Positions 19,401 to 28,900 of a DNA stretch of 37,305 nucleotides are shown piece by piece (position 1 is the first letter of the stretch; every line of letters begins with the position of its first letter). Below the pieces are notes generated by a model that did no database searches, was not told where the DNA came from, and worked only from the letters and a program-made list of their open reading frames with translations. The translations under genes and the position numbers were made by a program. This DNA is from Rhypophila decipiens (Eukaryota; Ascomycota; Sordariomycetes; Sordariales; Naviculisporaceae): the NCBI GenBank assembly GCA_033297075.1, contig MU858317.1, forward strand, positions 1-37,305. Direction: 5' to 3'.

Positions 19401-21052
19401 CCTCTGTAGAACCCCTTGACTGGGCCAGTCATGTCGACGACATCAAGCCGCCCATTGCCACTTAGGTCAACAAACCTCGGCGTCTCGGTTTGGTTGATGT
19501 TGGGCATCCGGTCGACAACTTGCATCGGCCCCAGGGTCACGGTCTCACCGAGGGTACCATCTTCCAGCGAAGAGATTGTGCCTCGAGCACTCAGGTTGCG
19601 CTTATACAGCCACGAACCGCTCTGGGTCGCGAGGACGCCTGCGAGCCCTTCCCCAAGGAGGTCTAGCCACTGATAGGAAGACCCCGACACTCCTTCCGGT
19701 AGGTTTTCCAGGCTTCCCCGGTCGACTTCCTTGACCACGCTTCTCGCAAGAGTCTCGACTGTGGGCGCAGGGGTATATCCAAATTCCAGCGGCGGAAGGG
19801 TCCGAGAGTAGTAAAGGCCCTCGCCCTGGGGTAAAGTGGGATCAGTGCTCCGTCTCACGTATCCTCTGCTCGTGGCGCATATCAAAAGCGAAATAGTCGG
19901 CTGCTCGCTGTACTTGAGCTCCAGCGCATTGACAAGAAGCGCCTCGACGCCCAGCTCATCCGGGAACCGATGGAACATGAGAACTCGCCGACAGAGTCGA
20001 TACATGCGTACCTCAAACCCCGGTCGGTAGGCAGAGAAGGGATCTTGCCTACAAAGCCACGGATTGTCGCCAGCGGGGGTTGGCTCATTTAGACTGTGGT
20101 CCCCATAGTCGAAAACGAGCTCAAAGGTCCAGTCATTCTGGGGGATCGCACTTAATGCCGGGCCAAGAACAGTGGGATCATGGAGAGAGCCACGTCGCAT
20201 GGGCTTTTTGTTTCCATATCTGATGGACTTGATATACCGCTGAGTGCCCCTCAGCACTGAAGTGCGGTTTCGCTCGTTGACAGCACTCAACACAACGCCG
20301 GCGTCATCTTCCGACTTGTACATGTAGGATATGACGTTCCCATTGGCATGGTAGGTCTCGCAGAGCAGCCAGGAAAAGATCCTCTTCCCGCCCTCGCTCG
20401 TAAGCTGGATCCTGCAGCTGTCATCCCGGCCATAAACGCTGAGGACGTTGTCTCTAGACGTCACCCGCCAGTGGACATCATCCAGATCATCTCGATGTGT
20501 GACCCGTTCAATGCGTGTAAAGGTGCCCTCAGAACGCGGCCGGTACCGACGGATACTGTAGTCGCCCACGATCTGCGGCTGCTTCGAGGTGGGGACCAGG
20601 TCCTCCTCGTCTTGCAAGATGAAAACATCGCTATCTCGTGCGTCTTCGTACTGCGGTCTTTTCTTGGACACCCGCCGAGTGATGGCACCAAGGTTGAGTG
20701 ACCAGCCGATGCCAAAGGGCCCATTCCCGCTGCCAGAGGAGTAGCTGAGAGACAGTGATGGCGTGCCTCCTGGACGAGCTTGAGTGGCAGGGAGGGGAAT
20801 TGAGAGAGCTGCGGTCCCCGTGGCTGGGTTGGCCGTGAACTTCTCCCCAATGCTTTGGATGGCACCGCCGCCCTTTGGCTTCTGTACTGCGAGCAGCTGA
20901 GGGCCTTGACTGCCCTGTTGCACCGGTGCAGGTCCTGAGTTTGGTATTTGGCTAGCTGTGGTGGACCCTGCGTCTGGAGTGCGGACGGCGCCTGAGCCTG
21001 GGATGGCATTGGGGACCGACTGAGCCGAGGAAGGAAAATTAGGAGCAGCCAT
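13445..21052 (-). CDS. TcB-TcC fusion protein of a Tc (ABC) toxin complex
   Basis: An intronless 2535-aa frame starts at the ATG at 21052. A Pro/Ser/Gln-rich leader of about 50 residues precedes an SpvB domain (about 55-350, with TGTAALSIPLP and SLSYSSGSGNGPFGIGWSL). FG-GAP/VCBS-type D-x-[ST/D]-G-[DN]-G repeats follow at about 525-770, then TcB middle regions (about 780-1100, ending near EFRGFGMVDQWDTE). RHS/YD repeats run to the RHS-associated core at about 2150-2250, closing with ARYYASWLGRWISADPAG. In bacterial TcC this core carries the self-cleavage site that frees the C-terminal toxin. About 285 variable residues follow. In known complexes TcB and TcC form a hollow cocoon that loads onto TcA; separate bacterial TcB plus TcC have about the same combined length. 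There is no signal peptide. The long intronless frame contrasts with its intron-bearing neighbours and fits acquisition from bacteria. Confidence 0.93.
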   Translation of the reverse strand: MAAPNFPSSAQSVPNAIPGSGAVRTPDAGSTTASQIPNSGPAPVQQGSQGPQLLAVQKPKGGGAIQSIGEKFTANPATGTAALSIPLPATQARPGGTPSLSLSYSSGSGNGPFGIGWSLNLGAITRRVSKKRPQYEDARDSDVFILQDEEDLVPTSKQPQIVGDYSIRRYRPRSEGTFTRIERVTHRDDLDDVHWRVTSRDNVLSVYGRDDSCRIQLTSEGGKRIFSWLLCETYHANGNVISYMYKSEDDAGVVLSAVNERNRTSVLRGTQRYIKSIRYGNKKPMRRGSLHDPTVLGPALSAIPQNDWTFELVFDYGDHSLNEPTPAGDNPWLCRQDPFSAYRPGFEVRMYRLCRRVLMFHRFPDELGVEALLVNALELKYSEQPTISLLICATSRGYVRRSTDPTLPQGEGLYYSRTLPPLEFGYTPAPTVETLARSVVKEVDRGSLENLPEGVSGSSYQWLDLLGEGLAGVLATQSGSWLYKRNLSARGTISSLEDGTLGETVTLGPMQVVDRMPNINQTETPRFVDLSGNGRLDVVDMTGPVKGFYRGSTGRWDEFRTFRSWPLDLDIESSNTRFIDLTGDGLADVLITEDQVLTFHESLGYGGYGAARSIHKEADEERGPRVLFSDVDESVIFADMSGDGTSDLCRVRNGEICYWPNLGYGRFGTRVTMNDSPYFDRPEAFSQKRILMLDVDGSGTTDMIYLGPEGVTVHFNNSGNGWAKPQRLPPGFLPPIDTLSQITCVDIMGNGTGCLVWSSSAASESRRCLRYIDFNNGIKPHLLVKMTNNIGKETSLSYLPSTTFFLRDELHGVPWVTRLPFPVQCLERVRTYDAISRSYHTTRYAYHHGYFDGHDREFRGFGMVDQWDTEIFDVAQKFSPIDVANVNETSFSPPVLTKRWYHTGAYENHQELQKKMARQFSGAADLTNDQFEKFWAGEVVKDRVIAAGQLRAAEARDASRALKGSLLHEEVYALDDSPLAHLPHRVVDYGFDVKVLQRHGISDVSVCQTYQREQISHSSEREAAAQNDGRVQHGLTIRVDDYGNILNSVQVFYGRAAGKSPLEGEPRKLQETSRIILSSTSFTNAIDGEGRGYSLDYRTPLQSTDAQHELLGFVPSDGGWRFSPEDFATVDEIPEVPFESPVTGIQMARQVMAKQVTCYRRNDLEGVLKQGQLESMALEGMSYTLALTPEVLARYSRGGKALISNEEELLHKTYKYERLEGDDTGWWLPTARTFYHADSAATPAQELESAMAHFFTPLRIVDPYGFSSTIELDTHALTQTRSTDAVGNVSSYVHCYRDLKLILATDPNNNRSAFKYDCVGRLVASAVMGKSGEHLGDNLDGIEAELSQDKMADFAAQPLECSSFLLKGATVRYIYGLEQYRRENNPSRPVFAATLSRETHVSDLEPGATSRIAISFSYFDGLGRDVQTKGIAEQDPAARDAPRWVGSAWKVLNNKGDAVRVFNPFFDKTHAFKADWKAGVSPYFMYDALGRLVATAMPNKTWTKVEHGSWETRHFDANDTVLLRPDGDPDVGSYFSRLPREEYLPTWHEQRKDGAMGAAEKKTAEKTALHNNTPKTVVLDSMGNQFLDIEDNGNGERFVAYRVFDAKGLARETRDAKGRLVERKSYDVAGNRVLEETMDSGRNWMLRDAMGLSVLSWRGKGQRWKMEYDALGRVTHKYLLEEEEEDGDDAKEVLYERRVYGETEAEPAKQNLRGEMFRVYDQAGTETNTGFNFKGELVTRQRQLAVNYSSTLDWNHVTSIALERKIHVETTHTNAHGQITYSRPADGSALRFSYNTAGLPEKIGVNFQGEKKPGSDEFLWADYVTGVEYNEFAFATTIFYGNGQRTVNDYDKVTLLLKERQTLSSQKGGTRIQDAAYTYDPSGNITCIANKAQQDVFFRNRVVSADVEYTYDPTYRLIESSGREQLDQKGKAAPPGAFGAFENDRRSGDPLSRYVETYKYDSANNILSVQHRTADEKAKAWTRTYKYEEASALETGKIGNRLSSTQMGDVTDHYGYGEKGGEFGCLTWMPHLASMTWDSGEQLRMTTCQRVKGDKVSPERTWYVYDHRGTRVRKVTERQEDTAGRGSATRKLKEWAYLGDYDLYRKFAGDGVTLATQSQTLHVHGANEGRLALIQDWSGGNRPGRQVRYQVVDHLDAVSIEVDESGQVVSYEEYSAYGSTTYQMEDSQRPKRFRWASKERDKENGFYYCEARYYASWLGRWISADPAGTDDDLNVFAYVSCRPTQYSDPTGLCKAKISGRSKKITKETARRKALDDKIKNNRRKNVRFAPIPGDATARANGVATMTEIMADTHQRLDLHHNYPQENMKDFLEVNLNAHAFTTAVSKELHHNVTFGHEIKDKDGNVTKKLGPWNTEWKEKVFHDRPDGFKNQLVYDFPDENGEPRMHRANSRWRALQMVRKFAGKMMADYGLCHLDEKGESKFLDYKHMEGLPEWQRSLVKAKNIVDHENYHPISPFSLNAGAGGGGGGGGTGRNLMLEIGDPSSISAEKQAAIKLLFGDDVFDKSKAGEVYTKKI
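13448..14299 (-). other. Variable C-terminal toxin domain of TcC, HNH/Endo VII-like motif set
   Basis: After the RHS core a Lys/Arg-rich linker leads to a LDLHHNYPQ motif (about residue 2313), a second paired-His motif KELHHNVTFGH about 30 residues later, and a PWNTEWKEKVF motif about 20 residues beyond that. This spacing of HH-x-x-PQ, H...H and WN-x-x-W resembles DUF2380/LHH-type HNH/Endo VII-fold toxin domains of bacterial polymorphic toxins. A nuclease activity is therefore a reasonable hypothesis but is not shown. Near the C-terminus is a run of eight glycines (codons near 13600), probably a flexible linker, followed by a short acidic/helical tail. Confidence 0.5.
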
Positions 21053-21956
21053 TATCAGACTCGTATGCTATCATGGATTCATGCTCAGCGTTTCGTGAAT
21101 CTGAGTTGGTGTTTTGGTCGAACATGATGCACCGAAGCGGCTGTTGACTGCACAATGCTATCATCCATGATGAATCGGGGCGTCTTCTCATGTGGTGGGT
21201 CCTGTTGATCGCAGGACTAACCCGTACCCCGTAGAGGACGAGGACTTTGGATCTTGGCTCGAGGATAGTCTCGAGTCTGGACTTGGACGATGCATGAGTG
21301 GAGATCGGTGACATTGCATTTTGAACTATCGAGGGAAGGATGGCAGCTGAGGTGTGGTCGCAGCTTGCAGGGGGCCGAGATGGGTCTAATGAGTTTGTTG
21401 CAGGCAATAGCGCCTGCAGAGGGGTTGAAGTATTGGTTGGAGTATTGAACTCCTCGACGGATTGATTCAAGTCGAGGAGGAGATCGGGAAGGAGCCCAGA
21501 TGCGGGTCACGCCTGTTCTTCAGAGGACTGGAACCCCAACCGAACTGTGACGGGCTGACCACCTGCCGTGTAAATACTGCCCAGTATGGTTAGCGACCGA
21601 TTTTAGTTTCTTTCCATGGTTTCCAAATTAAATACAAGGCTAAGTTAGTATTGTTCCGTACTCGACTAATTGCAAGCTCTCGTTCTTTCGCTTCCCTCTC
21701 TTTTACACAAGAGTAAGAAGATCAGGGGTACCTGTTTTAAACATGAATTCACTGCAGCCTGTAGACTACTTGGACACACGTACTGCACAAACGTAATGTG
21801 TCAGTGGTGAATCCGGCATTTGATGAGCACTTGTATTGCCCTCATCTCAAATCTACCAGATATGATTTTGTTTTGCTCAAGATATCTCTCGTAATAATTA
21901 ACAAGAATAATTACAAATTACCATTCTTGCCACCTACCCAGTCTCCTTCACATGAT
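21053..21956. promoter_or_regulatory. Upstream region of TcB-TcC
   Basis: The ~900 bp between the TcB-TcC start and the 3' end of the 798-aa gene hold the TcB-TcC promoter and the terminator region of the other gene. Both genes are leftward. I see no convincing TATA box and no coding sequence of note. Confidence 0.45.
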
Positions 21957-24623
21957 TCAAGGCGACAAAATAATCTTGACGCTCCTGCGAAGACTCTGTG
22001 CCGACCTCTCCTTGACGGGCTCCCATCCCTCTTTGACCTTGACATCGTACGTATTCGCCACACCTGTACCCGTGTACAGCGCCAGAACAACAGACTCCCC
22101 AGGCTTGACGAGTACAGCTTCCCCAGCACCCTGGAAGGTCAAGGGGGTGACATCCCCGACTTTGTCTCCCTTGACAAACTCGACCTTGTCAAATGCGGGA
22201 GTCTCCACCGCACCGCCCTCGGCAGACAGATGAACAATCTGGTAGACGTTGAGCTTGCCTTCCATGCCCGGGACCTCACTCCCGGGCTGTCCAAGTTTCC
22301 AGGTATGAGCCGTGAAATCAGTCCCCGTGACAGGGGCACGTCCTTTGGACTCGGAGTTGATCACAATGTCCACGCTCTTGAGGGCGATGGTCTCGGCAGT
22401 CTTGTTGGTACCCTGAATGATGACCTCGGTGGCGGTCTGGCTCGCCTTGATGGGCTTGTGGTAAGACCAGTTCAGCTTGGGGAGAGGAGTGAAACACTCC
22501 ATGTTGACGCGCTTTGTCTTGAAGTCAAAGTGTTGCATCGGAGCCAGGGTGATCGTGGTGGGGGGCGGGATTGTGATTTTGGTCTTGGGGGGAAGACTAG
22601 AGTGCAAAGTAGAATTTGGTCAGTCAATTGTCCCCACAAAGAAGGTATCATGGGTGCAGTAGTAGGCCGAGCAAACAAGTAGGCACTCACGGCTTATAGG
22701 CAATCGTGCTGAGGATTTCTCCCGTGTTGCCAATCATGGGGTCGGAAAAGTCGAAAGTGCCGTTGCCCGGGTAGTTAAACATGGCGCTGGTCTGGAACGC
22801 CTGGCTCAGGTTCGCCTTGAGAGTCGCCACGTGAGACTTTATGTAGCCTGAGATTTCGTCCTTGATCTCATCCGACGTGAAATTCCTCTTTGTGTTCTCG
22901 TGCAGGTCCCTTGTCTTGGAGACGGTGGCGTTGCAGTTGTCATCGTTGCCCGCGTCCATGCCCAATCTCAGAATACCGCCCTCGACGCTGACAATGTTGA
23001 TTTTCATGTCCCAGCTGGCTTCGAATGTGTCTCTGGATGAACGATCAGTAAAGTCCTGGGTAGTGGTTATTTCTTTCACTTGTCCTTCTCATGCAACTCA
23101 CCGTCCCCAAGAATGTGGCGACGTCATGTTCTGATTTTCGGACCACTGCACATCATACATGTACTTTGTGAAGCATTTGACCCTGAAGCTCGCAGAGCCA
23201 GCGTCCCACTCAAAGTCCACTGTGGTGTTGGAGGTTGACTCGAAGCTCGCATACGAGCCGGTGGTGGGGCTGTGGCCGATTGGATCGAGCTTGGCCCTGT
23301 ATTCGTTGGGTTTGAACTGGTAGGAAATAGGATCCGCAGGGGTGTCAGGGTTGTGCACGGTCTTGAAGGCGAAGAATTGATCCGTCGAGTCCTGGTGCTC
23401 GCTGTCCCAGCCTATGGAGTAGCTGAAGCCCACTGCGCTTTCATCGGGATAGTAATGTGGTTGTCGGGGGACGATGATGGAGGCCATGTTGAAAGCTTGG
23501 AGAATCGGCAGCAAAAAGGATTCCAGGAAGAGCTGGTGGCTGATGGTGAAGGTGCCATCGATTCGCTTGCCGCCAATCTCGCTTGCCTGGGCCGTGAAGT
23601 TGCCGCTCCCCGCAAGCTGCTTGTCAGTGGGCAGTTCGTGGTCGCGCACCATCTCGCAGTACAGAAAACAGTTGAGGTCCCCTGGGGGCGCGTAGGAAAC
23701 CACGGGTTTGGGGACACCTTTATCGGGATTCTTATACCCGTAGACCTGGTGCACCATGGCTGTCGGCTTGAAGTCGGTGCCCGACTTCTGGTCGTCTATC
23801 TCGTCAGATGGCACACTGAACCTGACGCCGGTTGTGGTCATTCCCTTCTTGTCGTGAGCCTCGGCCCACTTGCTGAGCATGAACGGGAGACTGATGTCGA
23901 TGCCCGGAACCTGCTTCTTGAGCTGTGCCCATGATCTAGGCGTTTTGTCCGCATTGAAACCAAACTGGGAGTTTTCGTAGTCGAAGTCCTTCCAGTGCGA
24001 ATCTTTGACCACCTACGATCAGTACCACGGTCTGTGGAAGAGTCAAGTTCCACTTACCCGAGAGCTTTGCATAGAGCCTGGCGATGCTGTAGTTCCCAGG
24101 CACATCAAACTTTCCATGAATAAAGTCCCACAGCGCCTGCTGCTCCTTTTGCGTTTCGGGGTCAGCGTCGGGGTCGACTTTGACGCTCTGCTCCTTCAGG
24201 TCTATTGTGATGGCCAAATCCCAGCCCGCGAGATCTTCTTCCAGATCCGGGTCCTCGTCGTCATCGGCCGGGATGGTGATTTTGCCTTCTTTGAAGCTGT
24301 TCAAGACGTCAATCTCGGTTGCATGCAAGGGACGAGGGAGCAAAAGAGGCTGAGTACCGCATAACATAGAGGGCGGAGGTGACGCTGATATCATGCCCGA
24401 GCCCGCCCCCGAGAAGAAGACGTGGAGAATTCAGATGTCCTTTGATTTTTCCAATCTTCTTGCTGGAGAATTCAACCACGCCATATTCGGGGTAGATGTC
24501 GTAGAGTTTGTCAAACGACTCGTTGATGACCTGTTGCGAAACAGCCACGATCTGGTCGTAGTTGCCATGTGCGGTAGCACAGGACGTCTTGAGACGGAGC
24601 AGAACGTCGGTATCGGTTGGCAT
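21957..24623 (-). CDS. 798-aa five-exon protein paralogous to the 581-aa protein; possible TULIP/P47-like
   Basis: The exons, in transcript order, are 24623-24366, 24313-24058, 24002-23102, 23032-22691 and 22596-21957 (2,397 nt in total, all phases consistent). The introns are 52, 55, 69 and 94 nt. Three have GTRAGT donors and introns 2-4 have CTGAT/CTGAC branch points. The first intron (GTTATG donor) is the least certain. The N-terminus carries the D-x-I-V-A-V-S-Q-x-x-I-N pattern at about residues 23-34, and a GWDLAITIDL motif follows in exon 2. Exon 4 ends in F-N-Y-P-G...F...G-E-I-L-x-x-I-A-Y. These patterns match the 581-aa protein at 4164-5909. Exon 5 adds a C-terminal domain of about 210 residues, beta-rich and Lys/Thr-rich, that the paralogue lacks. 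There is no signal peptide or membrane helix. It lies between the TcB-TcC and TcA genes, divergent from TcA, so co-regulation with TcA is plausible. Function is unknown; TULIP/P47-like membership is a weak hypothesis. Confidence 0.78.
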
Positions 24624-25941
24624 GGTGTCGAGATGTCTATGATGTGTTCGCAGCGTGAGTGAGACACGAAAAAGAAGTCGGATCGGAGCTCAGACTTGGA
24701 GACGAACTCGAGATTCTAGAGAAGAGTCCTGCAGTATATATTTAGTGCTCAATCATCTCCATGCTCCATGCTCCATTGTCACCTTGTCCTGTCATGCTCT
24801 GCGAGTCGCACCATCAGTGCTTGCATGAAGTGTGCGTTCCCACATAGTTCTACGGATGATGCTTAGTTCGACCTTAACTTCCCCAACAGGCTAATGCGAT
24901 GTGCATTTCGTGTCCTTGTGACGACTTTCGAGTGGGCAAGATGCTTGCTCTGTTCAGGAGTTCTCCAAAGTCCGATCAAACCCTCGGCCGGTGTGTGGCC
25001 TCCCAGCACATCGTGTCCATTTACTCCACAGACAGTTTTCGGCTGTAAACGGCCCAAGGTTACATAGGCAGCTCGATATCCGCTTCTCAGCTTCTCTCTG
25101 ATCGCGGATCATTTGCCGAAACGGTAGCTTCTTGTAAAGTCTAGACCATCACTTGCTTGAGCTAGCGACAAGGGAGATCCCCACTATTGCCCCTCTGTGA
25201 GGGGGGCTGGCATCATCTCGTACGGATTATTGATTCTAGAATTGCCAAGACTTCAATGGCGCAACTGCAAAATGCGGTAGCACCGGCAGTGACTGGCCTG
25301 ACTGGGTAGCCCCTGCGTCCTGTCCTTGGCAAAGAAGTTTGGCAAAAGAAGAGGTAAGTGTAACAAGGTGAATATTGTTTTGAGGACTCACAGACTGTGA
25401 TACTGTGTCTGGGACTCTTTGGGGGTGGATTTGGTATTGAGAATCGCCGCCTGGGCATGTGAACTGAAAGCATACAAGGGTATCGCTCCGTATCAAGAGC
25501 ATGGGGCTCCTCGATATCGTTTGGTCAATGGTGTTCTTGACTAGGTTTGTTTCGATCTTTTGGTATTTGCTGACTTTAGGAGGTTTGGCTCCGACAAAGA
25601 AGGGTCCATGCTCCCCCCCAACCAAACCGTTGGTTACCCTGGGATTTACCTAGGACAGTATAGTACCAAAGTCTTACCCAAGAGCGTCTGGAACACAGTG
25701 ATATAACCACCAACCTTTGATACCTTCAAAGCAGGTTGGCAACATTGTGCCGTTGGGTAGTAAAATCCTAGGTGAAAAGAACTGCTTCCTTCACCAACCC
25801 TTCAACCCAGCACTCTTCTCACTGCCATCTGCCCTCACTTCTGCCCATCTTGATTGCTTCAAGATCCTTGTCTAACGCTGGCCCACAGTTTCGTTGCAGG
25901 CCGTTCTCGTACATGCCCAATACGTAGACAACTCTACAGCC
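24624..25941. promoter_or_regulatory. Divergent promoter region of the 798-aa gene and TcA
   Basis: These 1.3 kb separate divergently transcribed genes. A TATATATTTA stretch at 24735-24744 (TAAATATATA on the minus strand) sits about 112 bp upstream of the leftward ATG and is a good TATA candidate. On the TcA side the last ~100 bp are CT-rich (ttccttcacc...cttctcactgcc), typical of fungal leaders. No gene is evident inside. Confidence 0.55.
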
Positions 25942-28900
25942 ATGACGTCCGGCAGACTGAAAGGTGGCCAGCTTGAGCAAGCCAAAGAGCTCCTTGAGGG
26001 TCTGGTAGAAGACAAGGCCCTTCTCTTTGCCGCCCTTGATAGCACCGGCAGCATATCCGAGGCCATTGGGACCATGGGGACCAGCGCGGGCGTTTCTTCT
26101 GAGTCGCAGGCTAGGCTCGATCTCATCGCAGGCCTGGATAAAGCGTCCGGGGGTGTCATAGAACTGGCTCGCCTTTTCTGGGATCGCAAGGACGTACACT
26201 CTCTATCGGATGCTGCGAAAAAGAGCAGCATCCTAGCCAATCAAGGCGAAAAAGCTGCAGTCCACGCGTTTCAGACGAGGCTCTTTGCCCAAGAGCCCAC
26301 AGCCACCATTTACGGTTTAATATCTGATGGGCACATCAAGGTGGGACCCGAGGAGACCAAGTCCAGAGTCCTCGAAACACTCGACAAGGCGATTTCACGG
26401 GGGGTTAATATCAGCAAAGACCATGCTTGCGACCTCGTTGGCGAGGTCGGGCTGGTGGACGATGGGACCGGGAAGGCTACCAGGACCTTTTTCCATGATC
26501 TTGTGCGCCTTCAGGCCTTGGTGCGCCTGCCCGCCGACCTTGATGCGCTTCTCCAATCCCCCTTCACATCGGCGCATCAAATCGCCCATACAGCCACAAG
26601 CTCGTTCATCACGGCCATGAGCCACTACGACCTGCCGGCTGACCGAGCCCTTTTCATCCACGAGCACGCTACCCTTGTTGACATGCGCAACGAGCAGGTG
26701 TGGGCCGCCCTCATGGCCTCTCGAAACGATGTTCCAATCGCTGCCTTGGGTCGGACCGGCGCTGGTCAGAGCAAGGAGGGCAACGGGAAAGATCAAGTGT
26801 CGTCCTGCAAGCACATGGCCAGCTACTCGGACATGTTCGCCAGTGACATGGCCTTCAACGCGTGTGATGACTGCAATTCCGTCACCAGCCCTGCTGCTTA
26901 CTTTGTCGATCTCCTCCGGATGTTGAAGAACACGCTCAGCGACGCTTCAAAGAAGGATTCGCCCACCCTCCTCGGAAAGCTGGGCAGCAGACGTCCAGAC
27001 CTGCTCACACTGCAGCTGTCGTGCGTCAACACCAACGTTCTGATTCCATACATTGATCTCGCCAATGAGGCAATGGAGTCCTTCATCAGCAACGCTGGCA
27101 AGACCATCACGGGATACAACATGACGGACCAGGATAGCAGCGAGATCAGCCTCTCGGAGCCACAGCATACGGATTACCGCGTCTACAGCGGTCAGATGGC
27201 CAACCAGACATTCCCCCTGACCTTGTTCCCTTACAACCAAGCCCTCGACTTTCAGCGGCTCTTCTTCTCAAACATCGACACGTCTCTGGCTGACATAATT
27301 CGGGTCTTTGGCTCCGAGCTCAAGCTGTATCGAGCTGCGGCCGGCGGGGAGAACTCTCCAGAACCCAATGAAGAGCAACTCAGGCTTTGCAAGGGCGTGC
27401 TGGCCAACGCTGCAGCTGCCGGGTATCTCGGACTGTCTCCTGCGGACTACCTGATAATTACAGGTGCCTCCATCTTCTCCCTCGATTTCATGAAAGCCGT
27501 CGTTGATAGCAGCTTGGACCAGAAGGCGTACGAGAAGAAGATTGGTCTTCAAGAAACAGCCAAGTATTGGGGATATGATTCAACCGACGATATGCTTTCC
27601 GAGTCGGACAACCGGGGCCTGCCGTTTGTAAAAGCCCAGCTTTTGGGCCGGGCCAAGATCTCTGTAGAGCAGTTGCTAGAGATGCTCAAAGCTCGACTTC
27701 TGCAGAACCAACTTGTCCTCGAGAACCCCGATGGGTCGGCCGAGTTCTCGGGAAAGATTGAAGACCTCAGGCTGCGTCACCCTGTCAAAGGCAACCCAAA
27801 GGCCCCGATCACAGAGGACGACTGCCATCTTCTGCAATCGACCATCCGAATGTGGCGAAAGACAGGCTGGACGCTGCAGGATCTTGACTGTGCCCTCGTT
27901 TCCTTTGGAGCTGGGGGTGCAAAGTCGGGCTACATGGCCAGCCCCAAGGCTATCAGAGCCATGGCAGCCATCCAGCACATATCCTCGCTGACCGGCGTCG
28001 AGATCTTCAGGTTGATGCCTTTGTGGGGCCCAATGGACACAAACGGAGACAAGTCGTTGTATGCCAGACTCTTTCTCAGGGGCAAGGCTCAACGGAGAGA
28101 CAGCGTCTTTGGTCCAGACGACCAAGGCAACTACCTTCAGGCAGGCGACAGTTTGAGCGCGAATCGGGCACCACTCCTTGCTGCCTTTTCTCTCGACGAG
28201 AAGAGCCTTTTGGCCATCGTGGCATTCCTCGACATCGCTGATGACAAACTGGACTTGAACAACTTGACTGCCATTTACCGGGTCTCGCTCTTTTGTCAAA
28301 TTCTCTCCATCAAAGGTTTCCAATTTGCGAGTTTCCAAGCGCTTCTGAACCTGGAATTCGAGTCTCTGCAGGACCCAGAGACCGCTCTAGACGTGATCAA
28401 GACGTTTCAGGAGCTCACTCAGGACGCTGGTCTGAGCTTCGAGCAGCTGCTCCTCTTCACCAACAACGACCAAGGCAAACTAGCCGCCCCAAAAGAAATT
28501 TACCACGGCTTGACAACCCAGCAGTCTGTTTCAGTTGCATCAGATCTCATTATCGGCATTCAAGCCACCGAAGAAGGTTTGCCCAAATTCGGGACAGACA
28601 ATACGACGGCGTCCCCTTCCGACGTTGTGACAGCATCTACCAAACTGTTTGACGCACCAACCGCGCAGCAAGTTGATGCATTCATTGAAAGTAAGTCTCC
28701 TCCGTACATGTAGCGACCTCAACAATCAACTACCCTGTCCAGGCTAGGTAATTACCTACTGACACTCCTAACAAAGTGCGTTCCGGAACACCCCTGACCG
28801 ACACCTCTGTGACATACACCAACGTCCTCCTTCCCTTTTTCTCGGACCCGAAGGAGGCACACAAGATCTTCTTTGAGCAAGCCGATCCCACAACGGGAAC

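Noticed and set aside
25894..25941. Upstream extension of the TcA frame
   Set aside because: It begins at a TTG, and the first ATG in the frame is 25942 with a good context.
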